Assembly: GCA_037176885.1 (NCBI GenBank)
Contig: JAWWNJ010000008.1
Coordinates: 62,001 to 126,000, forward strand
DNA: 64,000 nucleotides
From: Favolaschia claudopus
Taxonomy: Eukaryota > Basidiomycota > Agaricomycetes > Agaricales > Mycenaceae
Direction: 5' to 3'
Made by a program: the position numbers and the translations under genes. The notes under the pieces were generated by a model, which saw only the letters and a list, made by a program, of their open reading frames with translations, was not told the DNA's origin and searched no databases. Below are positions 22,959 through 35,200 of this stretch, piece by piece (position 1 is the first letter of the stretch; the number at the start of each line of letters is the position of its first letter).

Positions 22959-23708
22959 TGGTAGGGTGGACGTATCATACGACTACAAGAGGCTATACGT
23001 CTGAGATTTTCAAAAACAAATGAATGAGTGAATAGAAACTCACCTATATACAACTGAGCAGGATAAGGTCCGTGTCTGTGAGTGATCGTCCTTTTTTCCG
23101 TGAGGCACAAGTTGAGAGTACTAGTGAGGTTCTTGCCTTGAAGAAATCGTCACGCCGTACAATGATGAGAAGTTTGCGAGGGTTTAGGATGCTCGTTGAC
23201 ACCTCGCTTTTGGGGTTGCAGCGCGTCTCATACAGGGGGTACAGTATCGTGGTGAGAGCAGGAGAGAAAACTGAGTGTCACGCGCGTCACTGTTGTCACC
23301 GTGGCAGTACCGGTCCGCCGAGCCGGGTAAAGGGCTGAAAAAATCGCTCAAGAAAAAGTACGGGCTCAGATATTGTAAAAAGGCCAGAGCTGTGAAAGTT
23401 CGCTCTTACGACGTGCTTCTCACCCGACCGGCGAGTATCTTATTCACTGAGAGAACATCACCCTATCTTGTCGAAACTTGGTCGAAACGACAATCTGCGC
23501 GATTAACTTCCTGTGAAGATCAAAAGAGATAGGGCAGCATCTCAGTGCATTTCTCTCTCTCAAGAGCGCCCGAATTCTCATTCGTATCGAAACGAAGGGT
23601 TGGAGAAATGCAATTAAGTATAAAGATTTACACATAAGATAAAGTAATACATGCTCAAGTCGATTTGATGCTGAAAAATCATCAGCCGGTAACACTTGGG
23701 AGTCGTTA
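22959..23708. other. Convergent intergenic region
   Basis: Lies between the stop of the O-methyltransferase and the stop of the secreted-protein gene. No coding or RNA feature recognised. Confidence 0.45.
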
Positions 23709-26700
23709 TTAAACAACGTACTCGGCAGACTTGACAGTTCCCTTCGTCACACCCTGCTTCTTGGTAGATCCAGCGAGTGGGCAAGTGAGCGACACGCGGC
23801 GTTCTAAAGACGATGAAGAGACGGATGATGAACGCTTGGCGGGCTGAAGCATTTTATCAGTCATAAAGCATGAAGAAGACCTAGCATCAACTGACGGTAG
23901 CGGCGGCATCATCAGTGGTGGCAGCTGCAGTGTCGTCGGTCGCAGCCGCAGCACCCGTCGCCTGGTCGCCGAAGCATTTCTAGAAAGCTCTCAGAAAATT
24001 TTCGGAGAGCTCAAGCAAACGAAAACATACAGTGAAGATCTTGAAATTCTTATTGAACAGTTGCGCCTGTTTGACCTTGTCAAAGAGACCGAAGAAGCTG
24101 CCCTCAGCACCAGCGTTAACGGTGATCGCTCCATTGAGATTAATGCAGCCGCCAAAAGACTTGGTAACATCGACACCGTTTGTAGCTGCCGCCGAATCGT
24201 CCGTGGTCGCAGTATCATCTGTAGCTTCCGCCGTGTCGTCGGTGGCAGCGTCGTCGGTGGTGGCGGCTGCGGCGTTGTCGACAACATCAGGTGGAGGCGC
24301 GTCGGCAGAGTCGTCTGTGGCTTCGGTATCGTCTGCAGTGTCGTCGGCGGTCTCGTCCTGAAAAGCTCGCGGTGAATATGGGAAAGATGTACTTATAAGC
24401 ACGGAACTTACGGTGGTATCATCCTGAGTAGCATCCGCATCGGCGGCCCCGTCCTCGGGTGCAGCAGCACCATCTTCCTTCGCAGCGGCAGCAGCATCTG
24501 TCTCCGCCTGCTTCTCGGCTTCCACGACGTCCGCAGGCTCCGGCGCGTTCTGACGCGCTAACTCCGCAGCTGCCGAATCGTCATCCTCTTCATCGTCGGC
24601 TTCAGCATCTTCACTGTCGGCATCAGCCTCAGTATCGTCAGTCCCGTCTTCGGTCTCGCCGTCGGTAGCATCCGCAGTCTCATCAGTGCCCTCGGTTGCA
24701 TCATCAGCGGTGGCCTCGTCGGTGGTATCCTCGGCGGCAGCGGCGTCATCCTCGGTAGCAGCGGCATCATCCCCGGTCACGGCAGAATCATCCGCCACTT
24801 CGGCATCAGGCTCCGCAGTATCTGCCGCCTCCGCACCACTCCCAACCGCCGGCGCCGGCGGTGTAACCACCTTCGTTGCACTCGCCGACCCATCCAAGTT
24901 CATCGTCAAAGCCGCATTCGTATCCAAGTTCAAAAAGATCTGCGCCTTGGCTTTGTTGCCCAACGCAGAGACACCGAGGTTGAGCGATGGGATGAGGTGT
25001 GCGGTGAGGGTGCCTGTGGCGGTTACATCGGGAGCGGCGTTGAGGGTGAGGGCTGGAGAGGTGTAGTTGAATTAAGCAAGTTTGGAGAGAAAGGATGGAG
25101 AAATAAACTCACGAGTATCACCGATGCTGAACGCACTCGACACCGGCTTGTTCTTATCATCAGGAGGGAACGCCAGCTGTGCATTGTTGACGTCGAAATT
25201 GATACCTGCAGTCATATCCTAATAGTCCGGGGTCGATTGTGAGCTCCGAGACTTCAACTATCTCGTGGAGGACGATCCACTCACCATAACCACATCGACA
25301 TCACCGACGACTTGCGCAGAGACGGTGAAGGAAGGGCCAACAGTCAGAATGCCAGGGAAATCAAAGCCGGGTATACCGAGGTTCACGAGCTGAATTTTGC
25401 CAGAGTCGACGTGGCCCTGAACATCAAGGTTCGTCAACTCACATACGAGGGATAGAAAAACGGGACGAAACATACAGTGATATCAGCAGTCATGGAGAGC
25501 GTACCGGCAACATTGGCAGTCATTCCCGCGACCACGCCGAAACTTGTTAGCTGTAGAACACCAATACGATTGATTCAACATTGTTCGAATGACCAGTGGG
25601 AACCAGAGCAACCCACCTTCGGCGGCGCAATCGTCCCGGTCGCAGCAACTTGCATCGACACCTGCGCGTTCGCATTCGCATCCATATCCACCTGCAACGA
25701 AGCCGACACCTTCCCACAAGTGATATCCGAGTTGACGAGGTTCACGTTTTTGTTGAATGTGAGCGGTTTAAGTTGGAAGGTTTTGCTGGCGTCGATGGTG
25801 TTGTTTGCGACCGCTGGAATGTTGAACTAATGAGTAACTATGGAACACGATTCCCGAAAGAGAGAGGAAAGAAAAGTGGAAGGAGGGTATCAGAGAAGGG
25901 AAGGACGTACACTTTGCAGCATCAGCAACGTCGCCCGCAGCGTCTTTAGCTTTCTCCGCGACTTTCGTGGCAGCGTTCTTCGCAGCATCGGCGGCTTTGG
26001 TGGCTGCGTCTGCACGCACGAAATCTATCTCAGAAAGCGAACATGATTTATAGCAATGTAAAAAAACCCACCCTTGGCCTTGCTCGCGACGTCCTTCGCA
26101 GCGTCTTTGGCCTTATCCGCAGCATCAGAGGCCGCATCTGTTCGAAGTCCCAAAGTCAGCACCAGATGTGAAAGGGAATGAGTAGCACGGAAGACGCACC
26201 CTTGACATCCCCCGCAACATCCTTAACCTTATCCCCAACAGCACCAGCAGCATCCTTCACCTTATCAGCAGCGTTGTCGATCCCGTCTTTGATCGCTGCA
26301 GTGAGAATAAGAAAAAAACTTGAATGAGTAATAATCAAGGCAACGCACATCCGAGTGCATCCCCAATACTGAACCTCCTGTCATTCTTCCTCGACCAACG
26401 CCGAGATTTGCTAGGAATCTGAACGTTCGTCGAAACGCCCGGGACGTTGGCGGCGAGGATCGCGATGTTGACTTGGCCGTTTCTGCGCAACGATTGTGAT
26501 TATTATTATCAATGATTCATTCAGTTTGGAAGTAATTATTGGAGGAAACAATTGAAGAGAAGCAATCGAATGAAGAAAAGGGATATTGAGACTCACTTCG
26601 ACCAATCAACCGCGTCAAAATCCGTATCCAGCTTCAACGCTTTGACAACAGGCTGTTTGCCATCCCTCCGCACAAGTCCCCGTCGGACGGAAGTCGGTAT

Positions 26701-27344
26701 GGATTGATCGTCGGGGACCCATGCTTTAGCGATCCGGGCGAATGCACTGCCGCCACACTAGAGTAGAACGGGATGAATCAGTAAAGTGATAAAAATCCAG
26801 ACAGGCGACGGGGATCCGAAGATAGGATGAAACAGCGACAATCTCAATGAAACAAATACACTGACAGCCCGACACTCACATTCTCAGGCAACCTAACAAG
26901 CTTGTTCACCGCCCCGTTATCGGCGTATAGGTGCGAACACTTGGAATTTGGGTCGTCCGGGTCGTTCATGCATACCAAGCGGATGTCCTGCGCGAGAGCG
27001 TTGGAGTCGCAACCGAGAATTTGCCAGTCGGCGGCGTTGGTGATGTCGGTGATGGCGGCGGTGGAACCCCACTGCCGGGAAGGAGCAATGTGTTAGTGTG
27101 AGGAAGGTGGATGAATGGAGGAAGCAAAGCGAGGACGCACGATTTTGACCGATCCAGTACCAGAACTGTTGGTGCTAGGAAGATCGTAAGAGCATTCGCC
27201 GGAGATACATGGGACCTAAATCAATTCCAAAATTATGAATTAATGCTCGACGAATCCGAAGTACAGAAGAAAACGCACACTCCAGTCATTCAGCGCGTGT
27301 ATACCCCCAAGAAACGGAACAAGAACCAAAACGGATGAAAGCAT
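23709..27344 (-). CDS. Large secreted protein with LEA-like repeats and acidic region
   Basis: Sixteen exons from ATG 27344 to TAA 23709 sum to exactly 862 codons (861 residues). A signal peptide (MLSSVLVLVPFLGGIHA) starts the protein. The N-terminal region has paired cysteines (CISGECSY, LGCDSN, VCMND). Exons 6-8 (26295-26200, 26137-26072, 26009-25911) encode Ala/Lys/Asp 11-mer repeats such as DAADKAKDAAKDVASKAK, like LEA or apolipoprotein amphipathic helices. A beta-rich domain follows (FQLKPLTFNKNVNLVN, IPGFDFPGILTVGPSF, LIPSLNLGVSALG) ending FGGCINLNGAITVNAGAEGS, the pattern of fungal DUF7223-type extracellular proteins. Inside it, about 200 residues of Asp/Thr/Ala/Glu form an acidic disordered stretch. 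The C-terminus is Ser-rich and basic. A cell-surface or wall-associated role is likely, with an unknown partner. Confidence 0.8.
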
Positions 27345-27477
27345 CGTCGTCAAAACGGAAAGAAAAAAACAAGGCCGACCCGGGCGAGAATGTCGGTCAA
27401 CGACAACAACGAAGGGAAGGAAGGGAAAAGTGAGGGGAAGGAGAACGAGAATGCGAGATGCGATGCCCGCGCCCGAG

Positions 27478-27484
27478 TTATATA
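27478..27484 (-). promoter_or_regulatory. TATA box of the large secreted protein
   Basis: TATATAA on the minus strand about 135 nt upstream of the ATG at 27344; the leader between is CT-rich on the coding strand. Confidence 0.4.
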
Positions 27485-28585
27485 TGTGCGCCGGGTATGT
27501 ACTCGTCAATTTTCACCCTGATATGGACTGATTGCGGCGTCAGCGGGTTCGGCTATCAGGCTCCTGGGTAACACGGCGAACTTGTAGCTGGAAAAACTTC
27601 CAAAGTATTGCAATGCTGAGACGATCTGTCCAGTGGTTACTATTGGAGCGATCCTTCGAGCGCGTAGTCCCTCCAGTTACAGTGTCTTGAACGGCTCGAC
27701 TTTGCAGAGGAAAACGGCGAACAAAACGAGACAGAGAAAGGCAGTGTTTCGACACGATTCGTGACTCCGATATCATCGCCAGCGCCAAGCCACAGTGGGA
27801 CGAAACGAAAAGAGCCAGGGACCGGGAGATCGCCTTGGTATCAGTGTGTCGACTTCAGTTCTTAGGAATAAAGAGCGCTCGCACAGCTGTGTTGCGTGGA
27901 TGGCGGGTCCGCAACACACCCCATCAGGCAACGGTCAGAAAAGCTGGACCGTCTTAGTGGACTAAGACTTGTAGGACTGTACATGTGCGGCTCCTCTTAT
28001 GCTGCTCCAGCGTATTAGTTGGCTCTTGAGACGAATTCGACGGGGTACCAGAATTCTGATTGAAGGCTCTGAAGAGCATATGTAGATATTCATGGAGCCC
28101 CAGATGAAGCAGCGTAAGAACGGATTTTTGTGTATCTGGGATTCTCGAGCCGGTAAGGTACGAGTTTGGTGTGAAGTGTCGCGCGGTCATGGTGGAAGGA
28201 GGAGAAAAGGTGACACGTAACATGATGGCAACTCTCGATCACTGTTGCCAGCATCCATCACGGATTTCGCCGGCTGCCGATTTTCTTGTTGAATTTCGGT
28301 TGAAACTTCGAGTATGCGAGATGTATGCTCCACTCACGTCGTTAATTATAGATACTTTTAATTTTGACCTGAAATGTTGATGTCGCTCACCAGCGGGATC
28401 GAAATTTGGCCGAATACACCCAACCGAGTGCAGCGACAGAGTCCTTGATACTGAGAGGAGCAACGGTAGAAGAATAACATAGGCGACATAAGGCATACAA
28501 TCATACAGAGTATAGACGCGTGCGGTGGTAATAGTACAGTGCAAAGAGAAAATTTAAGTGCAGACCGAAAAACAACCAAGCGAGA
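27485..28585. other. Intergenic region, no gene seen
   Basis: Upstream region of the secreted-protein gene and 3' flank of the next minus-strand gene. Short frames on both strands show no domain. Confidence 0.45.
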
Positions 28586-29779
28586 TCACAACGCGATCCC
28601 AATCTCCTCCCCCAAAACCCCAAACTCCTCCTCCACCGCCAGCTCCTCCACCTCCCATCCTACTTCCCCATTCCTCATCTCACCCTGATGCTCCCCATCC
28701 AACACCTCATACCGATACCTCTCATTCAACATCAACGCAGTCGTCAACGCCTCCAACCTCACCGCGCTCATCTCCGGATCCGTCTCGTCCTCCTCCTCCT
28801 CCTCGAAAAACTGCATATCGGCGAGGTACCCCGAGAACGAATGCACGCGGGGACGAGGGGAGTGCGAATCAGGATTTGGATTTGGATTTGTGCGGGGAAT
28901 ACGAGGGGCGATGTTCTCGATGCCCACAGGCGAAAGAACGGATTTCTTGCCCTTGCCGCGCAGAGAAGCGAAGGATTTGAACGAGCGGATGCTCGTCTTG
29001 GTCGAAGCGGAGGAGGGGGAAAGGATGGATTCGGAGTCGGCTACGGCGGTAGAGTCGGTGGCAGTGGCAAGGGTGGAATTCGAGTTGGTGCTGGCGAGGC
29101 AAGTGAGTGGCATAGGCTGCGAAGCCTCCGTAGGGCGCTTGAACACCCCATGCACGATCGTGCGGAGAACGCCCCACCTCCCCCTCGCCTTCTTCGCCGC
29201 TCCCTCGTTCTCCTGCTCGTCGTTTTCATACTCCTTCTCCTTCTCCTTCTCACTCTCCATCCGCCTTACCGCAACAATCCTCTCCATCTTCCCCTGATCC
29301 GTCCTTAAACTCGTCCCCGTCCCCGTCCCAGTATAAAGCCCCCGCATACTCCTCGCGTACCTCCTCCTCTTCCACACCGGCGGACTTTGTATCATGGGCG
29401 GCACAGGAAAGTCGATGAGCGGGCTGATGGCTGGGGAGCCTGGGATGGGGTGCAAAGCGTACTCAGCGAACCCGAGACCGAGGTGCGCGGCAGAGGTGAG
29501 GTCGGAGTGGAACCCCGGGAAGGTGATGTAGTTCGAGTTGTCAATGTCGTCGTTCGGAGAGGGAGTTAGGGGGCAGAGTGTCGCGGTGGGGCTGATGGGG
29601 GAGAACGGCTGGTCATCGTCGTCGAGGTCACTGGTGGCATACACACGGCGCACGCGAACAAGCGGGGCCAGGGTATCGGTTGGGCTGAGGCACTCCTCAG
29701 CCAAAGACCCGTCGTAGTCGAATTCGGACACGACGGGCGAGCAAAGCGGGGTGATGTGTGTATCGGTGTTCATGATCAT
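28586..29779 (-). CDS. Hypothetical disordered protein, 397 residues
   Basis: One uninterrupted exon from ATG 29779 (a second ATG two codons on is equally possible) to the stop at 28586. No family is recognised. The N-terminal third is acidic and Ser/Pro-rich with SPTDTLAPL and FSPISPTATL phosphosite-like runs. The middle has basic clusters (WKRRRYARS, KKARGRWG) and a Lys/Glu run. The C-terminal third contains RPRVHSFSGYLADMQFFEEEEEDETD and an acidic, helix-prone end. Mostly disordered composition and basic patches suggest a nuclear or signalling adaptor, but that is a guess. The codon pattern and lack of stops over 1.2 kb support real coding. Confidence 0.6.
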   Translation of the reverse strand: MIMNTDTHITPLCSPVVSEFDYDGSLAEECLSPTDTLAPLVRVRRVYATSDLDDDDQPFSPISPTATLCPLTPSPNDDIDNSNYITFPGFHSDLTSAAHLGLGFAEYALHPIPGSPAISPLIDFPVPPMIQSPPVWKRRRYARSMRGLYTGTGTGTSLRTDQGKMERIVAVRRMESEKEKEKEYENDEQENEGAAKKARGRWGVLRTIVHGVFKRPTEASQPMPLTCLASTNSNSTLATATDSTAVADSESILSPSSASTKTSIRSFKSFASLRGKGKKSVLSPVGIENIAPRIPRTNPNPNPDSHSPRPRVHSFSGYLADMQFFEEEEEDETDPEMSAVRLEALTTALMLNERYRYEVLDGEHQGEMRNGEVGWEVEELAVEEEFGVLGEEIGIAL

Positions 29780-30907
29780 TGTAGGTGAATCGAGTTTGAG
29801 GTGATGCGCAATGAAGTGGAGGGGAAGAGCGCTGTGAGTGCAGAAGGCAGTCGAAGCGAGGGTGGCATGCCCCTGCGTCCGGTACTTATACTATGCCACT
29901 GTTTGTTGGCTGTTTGGATCACGCTTTGCATGGCATGGCCGAACGCTTTAAGGAACAATGGTGGCCAATGCTTCGACCGTTCGGCAAAGCGTCTTCTGCT
30001 GCCTGTTAACGGAACATGCCGAGGGACGCTTGGACGCTTTGATCATGATCACAATTACGCTTGGACCATAGCAATAGGTATGTTCCGTCAAGCGGGAGGC
30101 GTACGCTATGAGAGAGAGCAGCACCAGTTAATGCATATGCCCTGCTGTGATTACACTTCCACTGCGACAGCGAAATGAATCGATAGGTGTATGTATGTTC
30201 AAGAAATTTAGGACTCACGAAAGTGGGGTTTCTATCCGCTCTCTGGAGTTTCTATGCGAGAGGGAGTTAAACTATAATCTGAGATCCATTAAATGCTCCT
30301 CGGAAGTATAATCAGAGAGAGGAAGAATCCAGGAAGTCAGGGAAGAGGCAGAAGCGGAGGAAGGACACTGGATCTGGTGAGCCATCGGCTTTGAGATGTA
30401 TCGTTGCCTTCGCCGGGGTCAGGTCGATTCTTGGGGGAAGATGTGTTTTTACCCAGCTATTCCATGGAACCGTGGGTTAGGAAGTGCCTGGATGTCCAGA
30501 CTTCGAGGATGAAATATCGGGTCCCCAACGGAGAGGAGCACTCAGCAATTAAATTTGGTGAAACACTAAAACTTCGATAAGACCGCGAGATTCAGGGGAT
30601 ATGGATACAGTATCGAGGCTTCCATACATCCCGAAATGCATTTTCCTGCGTTCTGGAAGATGGCAGCTGCACGAAACGACAGTTCAGGCCGTCCGGCCAT
30701 GGAGGTAAAAGACAAGGAGGATTTGATGGCATCATATCGTTCAGTTTCAACAATGAAATACAAAGGAAATGAGAAGAAAGAAAAAGAAAACAACGACCCC
30801 ATTTGTACAGCCCACGACGTGGTACCTAAGATACAGAAAAAACCACGGAAAACCGTGCAGTCGCGAGTTTCGTGGATCCAGCCTTGCTAAGAGTCATCGA
30901 AAAAATT
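29780..30907. other. Intergenic region with one dispersed repeat
   Basis: No gene is supported. Contains imperfect inverted motifs near 29936-29990 and the 69-bp repeat described at 30672-30740. Two A-rich stretches occur near 30776-30795 and 30833-30852. Confidence 0.45.
30672..30740 (-). repeat. Dispersed repeat copy 1
   Basis: The reverse complement of this segment, from GATATGATGCCATCAA to GGCCTGAACTGTCGTTTCG, aligns with 36352-36420 with roughly ten mismatches. In both copies the shared frame reads RPELSFR. It may be a relic of a transposable element or of a duplicated F-box gene 5' end. Confidence 0.6.
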
Positions 30908-31757
30908 CTAACGCAGCGCAGCCAGCTTTTTGATGCCCTCTCCCAACACAGTCCGTCCCCCAGCCGCGATATGCTCCCCTTCTAAAGGCTTTCCAACCCC
31001 AGTCACAAGATCCACACAAACCTTTGACAGGGCCGCCGCGGGGGTCACAATTCCCGGAGCAACAACCCTCAGCACAGGCGCAATTCCGTAGTGGCTGAGC
31101 TTGCGAAACACCCCTGGACGTCCATGATATTATGGTGCGTCGACGTATCCTGGCCTAACGTTAAATACGCGAAGTGAAGTGTGCGGTGGGGTGCCGGAAA
31201 GTTCGAGCAAGCTCTTTTCGGCGCGTCCTTTGATTCGAGTATACAGTGTCGCGTTGCTGTCAACTCTGCCGACGAAGGCTATTGATTTTCAAGGAAAATT
31301 TGGAGGGAAGCAACGCGTACCCTTGACCAGATATATGAACAAAATTGAAATGATCAGTGCCGGATATCCCGGCAAACGCTTTGGCAGCGGCTACAGGAGA
31401 GTCATGCGTGACTCGAATATATTCTCTGCCATGCCCAAGCCACGCCGATTAATTTTCCTTCAAGAAATCGAGCAGGAGCACGTACGTTTCCGAGACTTCA
31501 TTCTGACTCGTTCCTTGCGCCCAAATACACCCCTCAGCGCCTTTGAGCTCTTCCAACAGCGTATCCGGATACGACGTATAATCTTCGTGAACAATCACTC
31601 GCGCTTTCGTCGTGTCGACGCCGTCTAAATCCGATGGAGGTATCGTAAACATCCTGCGCGATAGAACAGAGACGCGGGTAATTTTTGGAGAGGCTAGACA
31701 ATGCTGGAGAATCGGCGCGCCGACAGCGCCGGTGGCGCCGGTGAGGATGATGTGCAT
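30908..31757 (-). pseudogene. Rossmann-fold NAD(P)-binding protein with an in-frame stop
   Basis: Three exons (31757-31486, 31425-31321, 31256-30908) sum to 242 codons. The start MHIILTGATGAVGAPIL is an NAD(P)-binding GxxGxxG motif. GCIWAQGTSQ, EYIRVTHDSPVAAAKAFAG, GRAEKSLLEL and RVFNVRPGY match HTATIP2-like epimerase-family proteins. After RPGYVDAP a TAA (31132-31130) interrupts the frame, yet the next 74 codons keep the family pattern (GIAPVLRVVAPGIVTPAAAL, GKPLEGEHIAAGGRTV). So codon 168, probably once CAA, is a recent nonsense change. The truncated product would lose the last third. An intron removing 45 nt across the stop (GTCGAC to GCAAG) would keep frame, but its splice sites are poor. 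Confidence 0.72.
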
Positions 31758-32242
31758 GCTGTTTCCGGGTCAGTGGATGCGAATCGCTCGTTGGTTTTAT
31801 AGCCCCATGACGATATGTAATTCGGAATTTAACGGAATTGGATTGCGGATCTTCGACCGACGATCGCCGCCATGTAACATGTTGGTGTTCAGATGCTTGA
31901 GCGGAAGATTGTTTCCCCACAGCCTTGCGTCGTCTGCAATGAATTCCTGTGAAGCCACATGTACAAAGCCTCATTCATGCAAGCTGGAGAGCAAGAGTTC
32001 AATTTTTTTTTTCCATGTGAATGTTCATCCAAATCGTCACCATAGAAACCAGTTAAACTTGAAGCTTGACGGCTCCCTCAACTTAGGTGACCTGAAATTC
32101 AAAAGCTTGCCATCGAAGTTGACTGGAAGAATTCAGAAACCGAACAACCACATTCAGTTTAATCCCGAAATTTAATCCCAATTTCACCAAACCCAACGCC
32201 ACGGTCACATGACATACAAAGATACCCAATGAACACCTTGAT
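31758..32242. other. Intergenic region
   Basis: Upstream of the Rossmann-fold gene and downstream of the fungalysin. AT-rich with one T-run near 32004-32011. No feature recognised. Confidence 0.45.
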
Positions 32243-35200
32243 TTAGCAACCAGCCGGAACGGCAGTCCCATCATTATGATTCGCAGCATTCGTACCCAAC
32301 CCACGACTCGCAAACGCACGCCACAGCACGCACGCATTAGCACCACCGAAACGATTCGCGTCGGCCTGAATCCAAGCATCCCGAGCGGTCAAGAAGGTAG
32401 GGTTGCATGGTTGCAGCGCGAGTGCGTCGATGAATATGTGCATGAAGACGATGTTGCCTTGTGTACCCTGATTTTTGCAGAGATAAATACGCGTCGAAGA
32501 GAGAGAGAAGGGAAGGACGTACGGTGGGAGTGGTGCGCGCGGTGGCAGACCAGCCGTGTGCGCTGACGAGGGCGGCGTACACGTTGTGCAGGATGTTGGC
32601 CCAGACTTCACCGATGTCTTTGTGCCAAATCGCCGTCTCAGTACATGTTCAGAGGAGGAAGAAGCGTGTAACCTACCGTGGACCTCGTTGAGGGTGCGGA
32701 GACTGGAGTACCGGAGGGGGTTGGTCGTCCTGCGTGAATTATGATGCGGTCAGCAGAAAAGAAAAAGGAGGGAGTCGACGTCTAAATGAGAAGGCGACTG
32801 ACGCGGAGGTCGAGTAAGGGTGGGAACGAATTCCAGCTGCGCTATTGATCACATATTGACCTTGAGTAAGAAATATTTAGTGTTCAGCTATCTGCTGGCG
32901 AAGGAAGCAGTATGAAACACTAACCCATGACATAGTCCGGAACAGCCGCAGAGGTCTTCTCGTTCCAACTATCATTCTCTCAGCACTTCATGTAGGATTG
33001 GAAGAGAAGACGATGAGAAAATACTGACTCGGCCATCGCATCAGACCAACCTATTAGAAACGCAATAAATCCAAATTCTACTAGAAGAGCGAAGACGAGG
33101 ATACCTTCACCCATACCCCCGGCCTCGAGAGTCTGAAGGCACCTTCCAGTTCCTCCACCAGTCATGCGGTTGGTGATTCCGTGAGTGTTCTGTTCAGTTT
33201 CAGATACGCCCGATGACGATGAAAGACTTGACGCACCTCGTGAGTGACGATATCGTTCTCAAGAGCGCCGTCCCGCATCGGCTATGAAGCAATTAATTCA
33301 ATTCAAATTACTTCATTGCGGAAGTAGGAAGCAGAACTAACGTTGGTGAAATCCCACAAGAACATGCCTGTACAACAATTCAGTTCTTCATCGTCCCGAC
33401 TTTCATTCAGACTAGCAATAGGATGATGACTCACGCATAGCTCCCGACTGACCACTAAAAATTCCCATCCACAAGCATCAACACACAGACTCGAAGCCAG
33501 AAGAGGTGGAACAGCAACGTACTCAGGCGGCGTCGAAAAGTCAGCATTGTCAATCCCGGCGCTGTTCTGCACGGAAATCGTAACACGGTCGTTGCCTCGG
33601 CCGCCTTTATTGAAGTTGTTGTTCTACAATTATTTGCGGGAAAGGGAAAGAGTGAGCGATCTTCCGCTCAACGTAAAACGAAGAATAAGTACCTGGAAGT
33701 TGAACGCCGCCTCCGTAAACCCATACCTATTCCACAATCAACAACGACAAAAACACATCCCGGAAGAAAACGGCGCAACGCACCGATAGCTCAAATCATG
33801 TATCGTGTTGACCACATAAAACGCATTCACCCTCGCCGCATCTACATTCGCCTGCGTCGTCGGGGCCGTCGTCGCCGATTGCGGGTAGTTGAATACGAGG
33901 TTCGCGGCGGACTGTGAGGTGACGGCGGTTTGTGCGCCTTTAAATGAGATGGCGTTGTTCCCGCTACATAGATTCAGGAGTGAGTATGACGAGGAAAGGA
34001 AAGGAAGGGGAGACGTACGCGGTTGTTCTGCGTAGGCGTGAGATGAGAGGTAGATCAGATGGAGGAGGAGGAGAGGGACGTACGTCGTGGTGGTGGTACC
34101 GTCAGAGTGCCAGCCATTAGGGCTATTGCTCGTATAAGCTGGTATAATGGATCTCTTGGCATGCAGACTTACCTCGCTGGAAAACAGGCGATCAGCCGAG
34201 ACGAAGCGCAAACTTCAGAAAGAAAAACACGTACCAACAGTATCTTGCGGGTTGGTCAACGTCTCGAATCCTTGCGTCAAGATCTCCTTCTGGATCGGCA
34301 GAACGAGGTACTAGAAACACAATTCAATCAATCAGCTTTATCCATCCCTTGTTATAAACGAAACAAAACAAGAAAAAAAGCCCCGACTGATGAAATGAAG
34401 AAAAATGAAACAGAAGAAGACGACACCCACCGACGCCTTCGTAACAAAATCAACCACACTCAACACCTCCCCACTATGCGCATCCACAAACGCCTCCACC
34501 CACACATTCTCCCCTTCCCCAGTCTCCGCATCAGGCTGATTCTGAATTTGCATCACATGTGTGAGACGCAGGGAGCCGTCTTCGAGGGCGAGGAACTCGA
34601 GCGTCGGGGGATGGTCGTTGAATGTTCCTCCTAAAGCGGATTCGGCGGCGGAGATGGCGGTGGAGAGGGGGACGGTGGGGGTGGTGGAGGGAGCGTTAGC
34701 TGTGGTGGGTGAGGGTGAGTCGGTGTAGGAGGGAGGAAGAAAGAAAACAAGACAGAAAGAGTGGTGACGTACCAGTTGGGACGAAGGAGCTGCCGATGGC
34801 GACAACCTACAAGATTCGTTCAGTCATCGTACATACATACGAGGCGAAGCAGAGGATATTGTACCTTGTCATCCTTGTTGAAAGCCACGTTGGCAACAGC
34901 ATTCGCGATGGGGATTCCGTTCTAAAAGTCAAGAACAAAGAAGGGTGAATACGGAGCAATGATTCATCTAAACCCCTTACGATCGTCTGGCGCACGAAGG
35001 CGTGATCGGAGACCTCTCCAGCGAAGCCACTCCTGAAGGCGACACCACCATCGGAGAGGTTAAGATGCGACTTGACGAAGGCGAGTGCCCGCTCCTCAAT
35101 GGAGGCCGCCTCGTCGTCCAACGCGCGCTTGCGAAGGGGATGGTCGATACCTTCGCCGAAAGTCTATGAAAATATCACTCCTCAGCAAACGGGACGTGGG

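Noticed and set aside
24032..25066. Plus-strand Ser/Val/Ala-rich frames
   Set aside because: Mirror of the acidic Asp/Thr/Ala exons of the secreted-protein gene on the minus strand.
21080..27344. Secondary-metabolite gene cluster around the O-methyltransferase
   Set aside because: No synthase, oxidase, transporter or regulator adjoins; the neighbours are a membrane protein and a structural secreted protein.
30566..30890. Short coding gene on either strand
   Set aside because: Readings overlap the dispersed repeat and lack a domain or splice structure.
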